Below are positions 1 through 8,924 of a stretch of 64,000 nucleotides of DNA, piece after piece. Origin of the DNA: Polynucleobacter necessarius (lineage in GTDB: Bacteria; Pseudomonadota; Gammaproteobacteria; Burkholderiales; Burkholderiaceae); the NCBI RefSeq assembly GCF_900095205.1, contig NZ_LT606951.1, positions 1,848,263 through 1,912,262 of the forward strand, in the 5' to 3' direction. The translations under genes and the position numbers were made by a program. How positions within the stretch are numbered: position 1 is the stretch's first letter; the number at the start of each line of letters is the position of its first letter. The notes below the pieces were generated by a model. That model did no database searches. It was not told the DNA's origin and saw only the letters and a program-made list of their open reading frames with translations.

Positions 1-861
1 AACGAAGCCCGCGAACGTCACGCCCTCAAAAGCGAAATTGAGCGATTAGCCAACCTGAATCTGCGCATGTCTGATGAAACGCGTTCACTAACGCAAGCAT
101 TAAAGGGTGACTCTAAAGTACGAGGTAATTGGGGCGAGCTAGTACTGGAATCAATCCTTGAATCTTCTGGTTTGCGTAAAGGCGAAGAATATGTCGTTCA
201 AGATAGTCATACTCAAACCGATGGCTCTCGTCTCCAACCAGACGTAGTAATCAAGCTACCTGAGGGCAAGAGTCTAGTGGTTGACAGCAAAGTGTCCATT
301 ACTGCTTACGCTCGTCATGCTGAGACTACCGACCCCGCTATTGCCGAGCAAGAACTTGCTGCACATATTCATTCGCTGCGCCAACATATTCAGGGACTCT
401 CAGGAAAGAATTACAGCTCTCTTTATGGCGCCAACTCAGTAGATTTTGTCTTAATGTTTGTTCCGATAGAACCAGCATTTTTACTTGCATTGAAAACCGC
501 TCCGAATCTATATCAAGAAGCTTTGGCAAAAAATATTGTTTTGGTCTGTCCTAGTACGTTAATGGCGACCTTGCGAACTGTTGCCCACTTGTGGCGGCAA
601 GATCATCAAAATCGTAATGCTTTAGAAATTGCTAAACAATGTGGCAACCTCTACGATAAGTTTGTAGGATTTGTTGATGACTTGGAAAAATTAGGTCAAC
701 GCCTAGATCAAGCACAAACTAGCTATCACGATGCATTTAACAAGCTAAAAACAGGCAAAGGGAATCTTATACGTTCTGCTGAGAAGGTTCGCGAGCTAGG
801 CGTGAAACCCAATAAAAATATAGCCGCACCCTTATTAGAATCGTCTTCAGACTTTGAATAA
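1..861 (+). CDS. rmuC: DNA recombination protein RmuC (C-terminal part)
   Basis: The frame is open from base 1, so this is the last 286 codons of a gene that starts before the window. RmuC is a predicted nuclease-fold protein that limits recombination at inverted repeats. The conserved core is visible: ALKGDSKVRGNWGE around residues 35-48, then PDVVIKLPEGKSLVVDSK, which resembles the PD-(D/E)XK-like core of the family. The first residues continue the charged helix that normally forms the N-terminal coiled coil. The first internal ATG, at 67, is not the start, because RmuC homology extends upstream of it. The gene is convergent with the phasin gene and they share a terminator. No lesion is seen. 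Confidence 0.93.
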   Translation, partial: NEARERHALKSEIERLANLNLRMSDETRSLTQALKGDSKVRGNWGELVLESILESSGLRKGEEYVVQDSHTQTDGSRLQPDVVIKLPEGKSLVVDSKVSITAYARHAETTDPAIAEQELAAHIHSLRQHIQGLSGKNYSSLYGANSVDFVLMFVPIEPAFLLALKTAPNLYQEALAKNIVLVCPSTLMATLRTVAHLWRQDHQNRNALEIAKQCGNLYDKFVGFVDDLEKLGQRLDQAQTSYHDAFNKLKTGKGNLIRSAEKVRELGVKPNKNIAAPLLESSSDFE

Positions 862-903
862 GTTAGCAGAAACTCAGTAACTTTCGTCTAAATTTTGATA
901 AAT

Positions 904-939
904 AAAAATCCCGCCCAGTTTACACCAGGCGGGATTTTT
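904..939. terminator. Bidirectional rho-independent terminator
   Basis: A perfect 12-bp inverted repeat (AAAAATCCCGCC at 904-915 and GGCGGGATTTTT at 928-939) surrounds a 12-nt loop. The A-rich and T-rich arms give a U-tract in either direction. It lies between the convergent rmuC and phasin genes and can serve both. Confidence 0.85.
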
Positions 940-968
940 AAAACGTAATACTTAAGTTAAGTCTCTAA

Positions 969-1551
969 TTAAGCAGACTTACGGCTACGTGATGCAGGAG
1001 TAGCGGCTTTTTTCACTTGAGCAATTTGACCTTGAACAGTTTCGATTGCTTGATCAGCAATTTTTTCTGCTGTTGCAAAAGCTTCTGCTAACAGCGTGGA
1101 ATTGCTCAAAGCCTTGCAATGCACTACCGTATACAGTCTTGAATGAAGACAAGAAAGCATCAGAACCTGCAGGAGCATTTGCGGCTACAGTATTAATCCA
1201 ATCCTGGAAACCATCTTGCAATTGGTCAATACTTGCATCAACAACGTTTACAAATTCTTTATTGCTATCACGCAATACTTTGCTTACTTTCTTTTGGTAG
1301 GCAACAGCTTGGTTGCCAGCAGATTGCAATGTCTCGGCATTAAACAATTTAGTAACTTGCTTTGGATCCTTAGCTGTCAACACTTGTTGAATGCTATCTT
1401 GAGTATTTACTAAAACATCTTTGGAAGCCGCATAGTTCAACTCAGCCAATTTTTGAGCATTTTCTAAAGCAGCTTCGCTTAATGAAAATGTAGCCTCAAG
1501 GCCTTTACTGTTAATTTGGGACAATTTAGCGGTGATTTGATCTTGGTTCAT
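969..1551 (-). pseudogene. Phasin family protein, frameshifted
   Basis: Phasins coat polyhydroxyalkanoate granules. The first part (about residues 1-150, starting MNQDQITAKLSQ) matches the family pattern of amphipathic helices (AALENAQKLAELNYAASKD, and a QDGFQDWI-like segment). The frame then shifts near 1088-1103: after GFEQFHAV the intact continuation LAEAFATAEKIADQAIETV lies in another frame and runs to the Ala/Lys-rich tail ending at 969. Read as it stands, the protein is 165 aa with a wrong end. Only the last third of the helical region is affected, so partial function is possible. No long homopolymer lies at the break. A promoter candidate is seen at 1650-1678. The family call is good; whether the gene is dead is less certain. 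Confidence 0.8.
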
Positions 1552-1649
1552 GTATTTCTCCAGAATTTAAGTGGTACAACTAGTAAATTAAGTGCGCGAT
1601 TCAAGAAACAGAAACTTCAAATACCTTAAATATTGCACTGCACCATGAA

Positions 1650-1678
1650 ACTATAACTGATTGAAAATGACAAATCAA
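1650..1678 (-). promoter_or_regulatory. Sigma-70-type promoter candidate for the phasin gene
   Basis: On the minus strand TTGATT (1678-1673) and TATAGT (1655-1650) are separated by exactly 17 nt. This is close to consensus and about 100 nt upstream of the phasin ATG at 1551. It implies a leader of roughly 90 nt. Confidence 0.5.
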
Positions 1679-1747
1679 GAACTATTTGTTGCTATGCAAC
1701 AAATTTAATCCTAAATAATAATTAAATTCAATATAATCAATAACTTA

Positions 1748-3070
1748 ATGAATTATTCAAGCACCCACTCTTATCGAAAAGTCGCTATCGCGGCTTGTTT
1801 TGGCACCTTTTTAGAGTGGTATGACTTCTTGACATTTGCTACCTTGGCCGTAGTTTTTGCCCCTCTCTTTTTTCATGCAAGCGACCCAAATACCGCCCTT
1901 TTAGCCAGCTTAGCGACTTTTGGCGTCGGGATGGTTGTAAGGCCTCTTGGAGCAGCCATTTTTGGAGCCCTGGGTGATCGCATTGGCAGAAAGCCCGTAT
2001 TTATGATCACCATCGCACTAATGGGCATAGCAACCGTGAGCGTTGGCTTTCTGCCCACCTATGCCCAAGCTGGAATTTGGGCGCCAGCACTACTGGTATG
2101 CCTACGACTACTACAAGGACTTTCTGCTGGTGGAGAAATCGGTGGAAGCGCTGTCTACCTTACGGAACATGCCGGAAATGAACATAGGGGATTTAAAACT
2201 AGTTTCCTACAACTTATGGGTCCACTTGGCATTCTTTTCTCCACACTGCAAATTGCTTTACTGAGAAGCACGCTATCGCCGGAAGAATTCTTGTCCTGGG
2301 GATGGCGTGTACCTTTTTGGATTTCTATTGTGCTGCTATTGATTGCTTTTAAAGCTCGTATGGCATTAGAAGAAACGCCTGTATTTTTAGAGTTAATTAA
2401 AAATAATCAGCAAACAGAATCACAATTGCTGAACAACTTTAAAAATCCAGAGATTCGAAAAAGAATGTTTTTACTTTTTCTTTGCGTCTCCTCAAGTGGT
2501 GCAGTTCTATTTTTTTGCGTGCAAGTCTATACATCTATCTTTTTAAAAACTACAGTGCAAATATCAGCAACACTAGTTGATCAATTGAGCATCTTTTCTA
2601 CTGTTGCATTACTACCATTAACTGTTTTTGCTGGGTGGTTATCAGATAAATTTGGCAGAAAACCAATAGTACTGAGCGGCTTGATATTGGGAGCAATAAC
2701 AATTTTGCCTGCATTTTATTTCATGGAAACGCAAGGAATAGCTGCTAAGTCGGGCAACTGGACATCTTTAATCATCATTGCCATCACACTCGTCTGGTTA
2801 TCAGGAATATTAGCGTTAGTAGTTGGGCCACAAACTGCACTTCTAGCAGAGTTCTTTCCAGCAAAATCCAGAAACAGTGCTGCAACACTCCCGCATAACT
2901 TAGCAGCTGGTTGGATTGGCGGTCTTCTACCCTTTATAGTTACTTGGGTGAATCAATGCCGGGGCAACACCATTGCTGGACTATGGTATCCAACTCTCTT
3001 TTTAGCCACTAGCGCCCTAATTGCTATTAAATATTTACCGGAAACGAGAGATACCTTGTTGACCAGCTAA
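1748..3070 (+). CDS. MFS transporter, metabolite:H+ symporter (MHS) type
   Basis: A 440-aa polytopic inner-membrane protein with about 12 hydrophobic segments. The MFS signature GDRIGRKP is at residues 76-83 and its second-half counterpart SDKFGRKP is near residue 300. The opening FGTFLEWYDF, the RPLGAAIFG segment and the LQGLSAGGEIGGSAVYLTEH block are typical of the MHS subfamily (ProP, KgtP, ShiA and citrate carriers). These import small organic acids or osmolytes with protons. The substrate cannot be read from the sequence. The ATG at 1748 lacks a clear Shine-Dalgarno. The gene is monocistronic, divergent from the phasin gene and convergent with the TPR gene. It is full length with no lesion, which is notable given the decay nearby. 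Confidence 0.85.
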   Translation: MNYSSTHSYRKVAIAACFGTFLEWYDFLTFATLAVVFAPLFFHASDPNTALLASLATFGVGMVVRPLGAAIFGALGDRIGRKPVFMITIALMGIATVSVGFLPTYAQAGIWAPALLVCLRLLQGLSAGGEIGGSAVYLTEHAGNEHRGFKTSFLQLMGPLGILFSTLQIALLRSTLSPEEFLSWGWRVPFWISIVLLLIAFKARMALEETPVFLELIKNNQQTESQLLNNFKNPEIRKRMFLLFLCVSSSGAVLFFCVQVYTSIFLKTTVQISATLVDQLSIFSTVALLPLTVFAGWLSDKFGRKPIVLSGLILGAITILPAFYFMETQGIAAKSGNWTSLIIIAITLVWLSGILALVVGPQTALLAEFFPAKSRNSAATLPHNLAAGWIGGLLPFIVTWVNQCRGNTIAGLWYPTLFLATSALIAIKYLPETRDTLLTS

Positions 3071-3141
3071 AGGGGTTAGCCCCCTCCTTAGAATCCGATA
3101 AAGACAATCAAATATGTATTTCTTGATTCCAATAAATTAAT

Positions 3142-4647
3142 TTACCTAGTCTTGGAATATTTTTGAGCCAAATCAGACAAGTCAGCTTTAACGCGCTCTA
3201 TAACTTCAGCCCAATTCGCTATATTCTTTTGCTGGTAGATTTTGGCCGTAGGATACCAAGGGCTTTGCTCCTGACCGAGCAACCAACGCCAGCAAGAATC
3301 ATAACGATTCAAAATCCAAACGGACTTACCGAGCGCACCCGCAAGATGGGCTGTTGATGTATCAACAGAAATAATAAGATCCATAGACTCAATTAAAGCG
3401 GCAGTATCAGAAAAATCATGTATGAGATGGGCACAATTAATTAAACTAGGCCACAATTCGTTCTTCTTTGCGATTAATTCAGATTCAGCCGGATCGCCTT
3501 TTTGCAAACTATAAAAATCAATTCCTTGAATTTCTTTTAAATCCGCAATTTGCTCTAGCTCTACATTACGACGATGAAAGTCTGCATGCCCATCAGAATG
3601 AATAGCCCTAAAACCACCACTCCAAACAATGCCAACTTTTAAGTTGGATGATGGCTTAACTAAGTCTTGAATAGATTTACTAATTACCCTGGGGGGAAAT
3701 AGATAAGGGACCTCTGCCGGAATAGAATCTATATTTGTACTAAATAACAAGGGGAGAGACATTAGTGGTGTTTGGAACTCAAATCTCTCATCAAGGTTTT
3801 GTCCCATTGGAATTACTCTGCAAAATTCTTGTAAAGAATCGAGAACTCTAATGAGAGCCTGAGGGACTATCAATGTTACTTGCGCGCCTTTGACCCATAA
3901 GAGTTTCACATACCTACAAAATTGAAGCGTATCCCCAAGCCCTTGCTCAGCCCACACCAATACTTTCTTCCCGTTAAGATTTTCAGTGTTTTCTAGTCTT
4001 GCAATATCTGAATATTGAAATATGACGGGGTTTGATTTGACCCAGCGCGCCTCATAGTTTCGCCACCCCAATTCAAAATTACCGCCTGCTAATTGATTCA
4101 TGGCTTTTTGCCAATAGGCGTCAGTATACTGAGGATTGATTGATGTGGCCTTATCAAAGTTTTCCATGGCCTCATTATGGCGGCGAAGCCACTCCAAAGC
4201 GTTTCCCTTGTTACAATAAGCTTCAACATAGTTGGGCTCTATAGCAATTGCCTTGTCATACCAAGCTAATGCCTCGTCAAAACGCTTAAGATCTTGCAAG
4301 GCATTTCCCTTGTTGTTATAAGCCTCCGCGTAATCGGGAAGCAAACTAATCGCCTGATCAAAACTAGAAATTGCATCTTCATAACGACCAAGCGCTTGCA
4401 GAACATTTCCCCTATTGCTATGGGCGATTCCATTATCCGGCGCGACAAGAATAGCTTGGTCAATTAACTCAATGGCCTTGGAATGATCCAATCGAAGAGC
4501 CGCAACCACTGACAGTAATCTTAAAATTTCGTCATTATTAGGGTTAGCAAGCAAGGCTTTATTAAGCAGCGCTTCTGCAGCCTCTAAATTGCTTTGACTG
4601 ATGCAATCTAATGCATTTTTAAATAATATTTGGGCATCTAGATTCAT
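3142..4647 (-). CDS. TPR protein with a GT9-like glycosyltransferase C-terminus
   Basis: A 501-aa protein. Residues about 5-210 hold five or six 34-residue tetratricopeptide repeats, seen as recurring AYxNKGNAL..L.R..EA...YDKAI..xPNY blocks. The rest, from about residue 225, resembles heptosyltransferase-type (GT9/GT-B) domains: VLVWAEQGLGDTLQFCRY early on, then KVGIVWSGG, and near the end LIISVDTSTAHLAGALGKSV, the usual nucleotide-sugar binding region. It probably glycosylates a surface or secreted substrate. ATG 4647 is preferred over a TTG one codon upstream; TAGG lies about 9 nt before it. It sits just downstream of tRNA-Thr and may be transcribed through it. Acceptor and sugar are unknown. 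Confidence 0.75.
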   Translation of the reverse strand: MNLDAQILFKNALDCISQSNLEAAEALLNKALLANPNNDEILRLLSVVAALRLDHSKAIELIDQAILVAPDNGIAHSNRGNVLQALGRYEDAISSFDQAISLLPDYAEAYNNKGNALQDLKRFDEALAWYDKAIAIEPNYVEAYCNKGNALEWLRRHNEAMENFDKATSINPQYTDAYWQKAMNQLAGGNFELGWRNYEARWVKSNPVIFQYSDIARLENTENLNGKKVLVWAEQGLGDTLQFCRYVKLLWVKGAQVTLIVPQALIRVLDSLQEFCRVIPMGQNLDERFEFQTPLMSLPLLFSTNIDSIPAEVPYLFPPRVISKSIQDLVKPSSNLKVGIVWSGGFRAIHSDGHADFHRRNVELEQIADLKEIQGIDFYSLQKGDPAESELIAKKNELWPSLINCAHLIHDFSDTAALIESMDLIISVDTSTAHLAGALGKSVWILNRYDSCWRWLLGQEQSPWYPTAKIYQQKNIANWAEVIERVKADLSDLAQKYSKTR

Positions 4648-4726
4648 CAATTCAAACCTACTATAACCAAATTATTAAAGGGGGAGGATAAAACGAACGC
4701 GCCTCAAAGGTCTGCAAAGAGATGGG

Positions 4727-4802
4727 TGGTGCCCCTTGTCCGACTCGAACAGACCACCTACTGATTACAAATCAGTTGCTCTACCAGATGAGCTAAAGGG
4801 GC
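4727..4802 (-). tRNA. tRNA-Thr (anticodon TGT)
   Basis: A 76-nt cloverleaf with encoded CCA. The acceptor stem is GCCCCTT/AAGGGGC with discriminator A. The D-arm holds AGCTCATCTGGTAGAGC. The anticodon stem ACTGA/TCAGT surrounds the loop TTTGTAA, giving anticodon TGT (reads ACA/ACG). The T-arm holds GTTCGAGTC. It begins 18 nt after the sspB stop and is probably co-transcribed with the pet-ssp genes. Confidence 0.97.
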
Positions 4803-4820
4803 AACGGGGTTTATTTTAAC

Positions 4821-5228
4821 CTATTTCACAATCTTCAACGATGGTCTTCCTGATTTTGGCTTTTCAGACTCTACATCATCTGAATCAGCAACATGAAGAT
4901 CACGAGCCTGAGCAGGGTCAAATGGGAAAGACATGCCCTGCCCGTTCTCTCTGGCATAAATGGCCAAAACATGGGTTACGGGGACCATTATCTTTCTGGG
5001 CACCCCTCCAAATCTTGCTTGAAAGCTGATCCAGTCATTCTCTATTTGCAACTGATGGCAGGCTTCTAAGGATAGATTAAGAACAATTTCATTGTTCTTT
5101 ACAAACTCCATCGGCACCTCTACCCTAGCATCCACAAAAACTGCTATGAAGGGCGTAAAACCAAAATCCGTGCACCACTGATGTAGAGCACGGATTAGAT
5201 AAGGTTTGTTACTTGGAACGTCAAACAT
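4821..5228 (-). CDS. sspB: ClpXP protease specificity-enhancing factor SspB
   Basis: A 135-aa adaptor that delivers ssrA-tagged proteins from stalled ribosomes to ClpXP. The N-terminal substrate-binding domain begins NKPYLIRALHQWCTDFGFTP and carries FIAVFVDARVEVP, FVKNNEIVLNLS and ARFGGVPRKIMVP. An acidic linker (ADSDDVESE) leads to the C-terminal GRPSLKIVK, the ClpX-docking tail. So both functional ends are present. The ATG at 5228 is chosen because the family starts just before the KPYL motif; a TTG four codons upstream (5240) also opens the frame. It follows sspA by about 30 nt in the same transcription unit. Confidence 0.94.
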   Translation of the reverse strand: MFDVPSNKPYLIRALHQWCTDFGFTPFIAVFVDARVEVPMEFVKNNEIVLNLSLEACHQLQIENDWISFQARFGGVPRKIMVPVTHVLAIYARENGQGMSFPFDPAQARDLHVADSDDVESEKPKSGRPSLKIVK

Positions 5229-5257
5229 GCCGACGAGCAAAGAACCGCTAGTAAAGC

Positions 5258-5869
5258 TTAGCGGCGCATTACCTTCTCAGAGGGAGTTAAAGCCTCAATG
5301 TAAGCAGGGCGACTAAAAATACGCTCAGCATATTTCAAGAGGGCCGCAGCATTACGAGAGAGGTCAATGCCATAGCGCTCCAGACGCCACAATAATGGCG
5401 CAATAGCAACATCCAACATGGAGAACTCATCACCCAACATATACTTATTTTTAACGAAAATAGGCGCGAGCTGAGTTAAGCGATCACGAATTGCTAAACG
5501 CGCTTTTTCATGAACTTTTTCTGCGGCTTTGCCTTTTTCATTTTCCAAAGCAGCTACATGCACAAACAACTCTTTCTCGAAATTAAAAAGGAAGAGGCGT
5601 GCACGTGCGCGGGCTACTGGATCAGGCGGCATCAATTGTGGATGAGGAAAACGCTCATCAATGTACTCATTGATGATATTTGATTCATACAATATTAAAT
5701 CGCGCTCAACCAAGATAGGCGCCTGCCCATATGGGTTCATTACTGAAATGTCTTCAGGCTTATTAAATAAGTCAACATCACGGATTTCAAAATCCATGCC
5801 TTTTTCAAAAAGCACCAAACGGCAGCGTTGCGAGAATGGGCAATTAGTACCCGAGTACAACACCATCAT
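5258..5869 (-). CDS. sspA: Stringent starvation protein A (GST fold)
   Basis: A 203-aa RNA-polymerase-associated protein of the glutathione S-transferase fold. The thioredoxin-like half (residues 1-78) carries LYSGTNCPFSQRCRLVLFEKG and NPYGQAPILVERDLILYESNII, followed by the all-helical half with ARLFLFNFEKELF and MLDVAIAPLLWRL. In enterobacteria SspA acts in acid and starvation responses. Two ATGs are adjacent at the start, with GGA about 12 nt upstream. It lies between petC and sspB, the usual betaproteobacterial order. A perfect 24-bp palindrome separates it from petC. Confidence 0.94.
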   Translation of the reverse strand: MMVLYSGTNCPFSQRCRLVLFEKGMDFEIRDVDLFNKPEDISVMNPYGQAPILVERDLILYESNIINEYIDERFPHPQLMPPDPVARARARLFLFNFEKELFVHVAALENEKGKAAEKVHEKARLAIRDRLTQLAPIFVKNKYMLGDEFSMLDVAIAPLLWRLERYGIDLSRNAAALLKYAERIFSRPAYIEALTPSEKVMRR

Positions 5870-5935
5870 AAATTTATTTCCTTAAATTTCTACTTCAATA
5901 CAACAAACGCACAACAGCGTTAAATCTTTTCACAC

Positions 5936-5959
5936 ATGGGCCCTAACGTTAGGGCCCAT
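5936..5959. terminator. Perfect 24-bp palindrome between petC and sspA
   Basis: ATGGGCCCTAAC (5936-5947) is followed directly by its reverse complement (5948-5959). As RNA it would fold into a GC-rich hairpin about 10 bp long with a 4-nt loop, just after the petC stop. No U-tract follows on the minus strand, so it may be a pause, partial terminator or mRNA-end stabiliser rather than a full terminator. Confidence 0.45.
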
Positions 5960-5968
5960 TAAATCCAA

Positions 5969-6742
5969 TTAGTGAATATCTTTCCAATAGGCCTTATTCA
6001 AACGCCACGCCAAAATGGTAAAGATTGCCAAAAATAAGAGCACGATTACGCCTAGGCGCTTACGCTCTAATTGCGCTGGCTCAGCCATCCATGACATAAA
6101 AGCAACTAAGTCGGCGATATTGTCGTCGTACTCTTGTGGCTTCATGGTGCCTGGAGTTAACTGCTCAAAGCCAACGAAAACTTTTTCCATTCTGCTTTCA
6201 TCATGAGGATCTTTATGCCCCTCAAACTTTGCAGCTCGCTCACCCTGAAGCTGCCAAAGAACGTGCGGCATGCCGACTCTTGGGTATACCAAGTTATTCC
6301 AGCCAGTTTGAGTAGTGTCGTCTTTATAGAAAGTACGGAAGTAGGTATATAACCAATCCGTGCCTCGAGCACGTGCTTCAACCGATAGATCTGGTGGGTT
6401 TTTACCAAAGAACGCCTTGCCTTCTTTTGGCGTCATGGAGATGGTCATCAAATCGCCAACCTTAGCATCATTCAAAATCAGGTTGTCTTTAATTTGTTGG
6501 TCGGTCAAACCAATATCGCGCAAGCGGTTGTAACGCATGCTTGAAGCTGCGTGGCAGTTTAAGCAATAGTTCACAAATATCTTGGCACCGTTTTGCAATG
6601 AAGCATTGCTACTTACACGGTCAGGCGCTTTATCTAAAGGAAAGCCACCCTCATTTGCATTGGCTGCAACACCAAAGCCAAGGGCAGCAACCAAAACAGC
6701 AGTTTGGCAGACGCCCATCAAAGTTTGCAGAATTCGTTTCAT
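5969..6742 (-). CDS. petC: Cytochrome c1 of the bc1 complex
   Basis: A 257-aa membrane-anchored c-type cytochrome that passes electrons from the Rieske protein to soluble cytochrome c. A signal peptide (MKRILQTLMG... to VAANANEGG) is followed by the haem motif CLNCH in NYCLNCHAASSMRYNRLRD. Cytochrome c1 features include KNPPDLSVEARARG, YTYFRTFY, and a C-terminal anchor helix (RLGVIVLLFLAIFTILAW) ending in KAYWKDIH. ATG 6742 is chosen because the signal peptide starts there and AGGA lies about 10 nt upstream; the frame stays open for 51 codons upstream. It is last in petABC. It is full length with no lesion. Confidence 0.95.
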   Translation of the reverse strand: MKRILQTLMGVCQTAVLVAALGFGVAANANEGGFPLDKAPDRVSSNASLQNGAKIFVNYCLNCHAASSMRYNRLRDIGLTDQQIKDNLILNDAKVGDLMTISMTPKEGKAFFGKNPPDLSVEARARGTDWLYTYFRTFYKDDTTQTGWNNLVYPRVGMPHVLWQLQGERAAKFEGHKDPHDESRMEKVFVGFEQLTPGTMKPQEYDDNIADLVAFMSWMAEPAQLERKRLGVIVLLFLAIFTILAWRLNKAYWKDIH

Positions 6743-6773
6743 ACTAGTTCCTAGTTTCTCTTTGGTGTCTGAA

Positions 6774-8174
6774 TTAATGGGACTTAAAAGTAACGCGTGC
6801 TGGAACAGGCTTGAATGTGCCAAGCGTGCTCCAAAACGGCATTGCCAAGAAGAAGCCCAGATAATAAATAGTGCATACCTGAGAAATCTTTTCAAACACT
6901 GGTGATGGTGGCTGAATACCCAAGTAACCCAAAATCACAAAGCTCACCACAAACACACCATAAATATACTTATGGAACTGTGGGCGATAACGAATCGATT
7001 TCACAGGTGATTTGTCAAGCCATGGCAAGAAGAACATAATCACAACTGAACCACCCATGATCACAACACCCCAAAACTTAGCATCAAACAAATAGAAACC
7101 ACCAGCCAGCACCACAGCGATTGCTGCGCACACACCCTTAACCTTAATGTCTTGGGTGCTTTTCGCGAACATTCCCAAGATGACTGCCAAGAAGATCCAC
7201 AAAGGCAATAGGAAGATGGTAGTGGTTGCACGCAACATTGAATAGAACGGCGTGAAGTACCAAACTGGAGCAATGTGCGGAGGTGTTTGCAATGGATTTG
7301 CAGGAATGAAGTTATTCGCTTCAAGGAAGTAACCGCCCATCTCTGGAGCAAAAAACACGATACAAGCAAAAATCATTAAGAAAACACCGAGACCAAAGAC
7401 GTCATGAACGGTGTAATAAGGATGGAAAGGTATGCCATCTACTGGATGACCATTCGCGTCCAAGTTTTCCTTAATTTCAACGCCATCAGGATTATTTGAT
7501 CCAACTTTATGCAAGGCGATGATGTGAGCGGCAACCAAACCAATCAACACCAATGGAATTGCAATCACATGGAAAGCAAAGAAGCGGTTGAGGGTTGCAT
7601 CACCAACTACATAGTCACCACGCAACCATAAAGACAGGTCTGGACCAATAAATGGAATTGCGGAGAACAAGTTCACGATCACTTGAGCACCCCAGTAGGA
7701 CATTTGACCCCATGGGAGCAAGTAACCGAAGAATGCTTCGCCCATCAGGCACAAGAAAATTGCGCAACCGAAGATCCAAATTAGTTCACGTGGCTTGCGA
7801 TAAGAACCATAGATCAAACCACGGAACATATGCATATAGACCACCACGAAGAACATGGAGGCGCCAGTGGAATGCAGATAACGAATCATCCATCCCCAAG
7901 GAACTTCACGCATGATGTACTCAACTGACTCAAAAGCCTTTGCAGCATCAGGCTTGTAGTTCATTACCAAGAAAATACCGGTAATAATTTGCAATGCCAA
8001 CACAACAATCGCCAAGGAACCAAAAAAGTACCAAAAATTGAGGTTTTTAGGAGCACAATACTCGGTTAAATGGGCTTTAATCGAGGATGTGAGCGGGAAA
8101 CGTGAATCAACCCAAGCTAGGACCTTCTGTGCAACTGGAGCGTCTGCTGGGACTTCTTTTTCGTGGAATGCCAT
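6774..8174 (-). CDS. petB: Cytochrome b of the bc1 complex
   Basis: A 466-aa integral membrane subunit carrying the two b haems and both quinone sites. Helix B and D histidines are visible in YLHSTGASMFFVVVYMHMFRG and RFFAFHVIAIPLVLIGLVAAH. The Qo region reads HIAPVWYFTPFYSMLR, so the usual PEWY motif is PVWY here. About eight to nine hydrophobic helices are present; the C-terminus extends beyond the minimal family length with extra helices. AAGGAGA directly precedes the ATG and overlaps the petA stop, implying translational coupling. No lesion. Confidence 0.96.
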   Translation of the reverse strand: MAFHEKEVPADAPVAQKVLAWVDSRFPLTSSIKAHLTEYCAPKNLNFWYFFGSLAIVVLALQIITGIFLVMNYKPDAAKAFESVEYIMREVPWGWMIRYLHSTGASMFFVVVYMHMFRGLIYGSYRKPRELIWIFGCAIFLCLMGEAFFGYLLPWGQMSYWGAQVIVNLFSAIPFIGPDLSLWLRGDYVVGDATLNRFFAFHVIAIPLVLIGLVAAHIIALHKVGSNNPDGVEIKENLDANGHPVDGIPFHPYYTVHDVFGLGVFLMIFACIVFFAPEMGGYFLEANNFIPANPLQTPPHIAPVWYFTPFYSMLRATTTIFLLPLWIFLAVILGMFAKSTQDIKVKGVCAAIAVVLAGGFYLFDAKFWGVVIMGGSVVIMFFLPWLDKSPVKSIRYRPQFHKYIYGVFVVSFVILGYLGIQPPSPVFEKISQVCTIYYLGFFLAMPFWSTLGTFKPVPARVTFKSH

Positions 8175-8184
8175 TTATCTCTCC

Positions 8185-8787
8185 TTAGGCCTTCTTATCG
8201 TCGCCGATCAGAATCTTGGTATCGCTCAAATATATATGTGGCGGTACTTCAAGGTTATCTGGGGCTGGTTTGTTCTTAAATACACGGCCTGCCATATCGA
8301 ATGTAGAACCATGACATGGGCAAAGGAAGCCACCTGGCCAAGTATTTGGCAAGGATGGCTGAGCACCGGCTTCAAATTTAGGGGTTGGAGAGCAGCCCAA
8401 ATGGGTGCAAATACCAACAACTACCAAGTACTCAGGCTTAATAGAGCGCCACTGATTCTGGGCATAAGGAGGCGTAAATTGCGCTGGATCATGCAAGGAA
8501 TCTGGGTCAGCTAATTCGCCATCAATCTTGGATAGCTCGGCCACTTGCTCAGGGGTGCGACGCACCACCCATACCGGCTTACCGCGCCATTCAACCATTC
8601 TCATCTCGTCTGGCTGCATACCAGCAATATCGATTTCAACGGCTGCTCCGGCTGCTTTCGCGCGCTCAGAAGGCTCGAAGCTGTCCACAAAAGGGTAAAG
8701 GGCTGCGGCTGCACCTACGCCACCAACCGCCGAAGTGGCTATCAGCCAATTACGGCGATCCTTGTCCATACAGAGCTTGTCACTCAT
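8185..8787 (-). CDS. petA: Rieske iron-sulfur subunit of the bc1 complex
   Basis: A 200-aa protein. A twin-arginine motif (DRRNWL, residues about 10-15) precedes one hydrophobic anchor helix, so export probably uses Tat, whose genes tatABC lie at 19-21 kb. The [2Fe-2S] ligands are in CTHLGC and CPCHGS; GSTFDMAGRVFKNKPAP follows as in the family. It starts the petABC operon. The gene diverges from the mscL remnant, with about 137 bp between them that should hold the operon promoter. No lesion. Confidence 0.96.
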   Translation of the reverse strand: MSDKLCMDKDRRNWLIATSAVGGVGAAAALYPFVDSFEPSERAKAAGAAVEIDIAGMQPDEMRMVEWRGKPVWVVRRTPEQVAELSKIDGELADPDSLHDPAQFTPPYAQNQWRSIKPEYLVVVGICTHLGCSPTPKFEAGAQPSLPNTWPGGFLCPCHGSTFDMAGRVFKNKPAPDNLEVPPHIYLSDTKILIGDDKKA

Positions 8788-8924
8788 TTACAAAATTCCT
8801 AGAAAGGGTATTTATGGGTGGAAATTGCTTAAAGGTAGGATTTTAAAGTAAAAAGTGGGGTAAGCAAGAAAGTTATGGGGTTAATTTCGGGTTAATCTGT
8901 ATCTAAATTGAAAGAAAGGCATTT

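Noticed and set aside
1046..1300. Plus-strand open frame overlapping the phasin gene
   Set aside because: It is antisense to the phasin coding region and encodes a low-complexity hydrophobic product with no recognisable domain.
4130..4470. Tandem DNA repeats or a CRISPR-like array in the TPR gene
   Set aside because: The periodicity of about 102 bp is the coding of 34-residue TPR units; units differ in sequence and no spacers exist. No CRISPR array was seen anywhere.
8185..8787. A second Tat substrate role or fusion in petA
   Set aside because: Length and motifs are those of an ordinary Rieske subunit.
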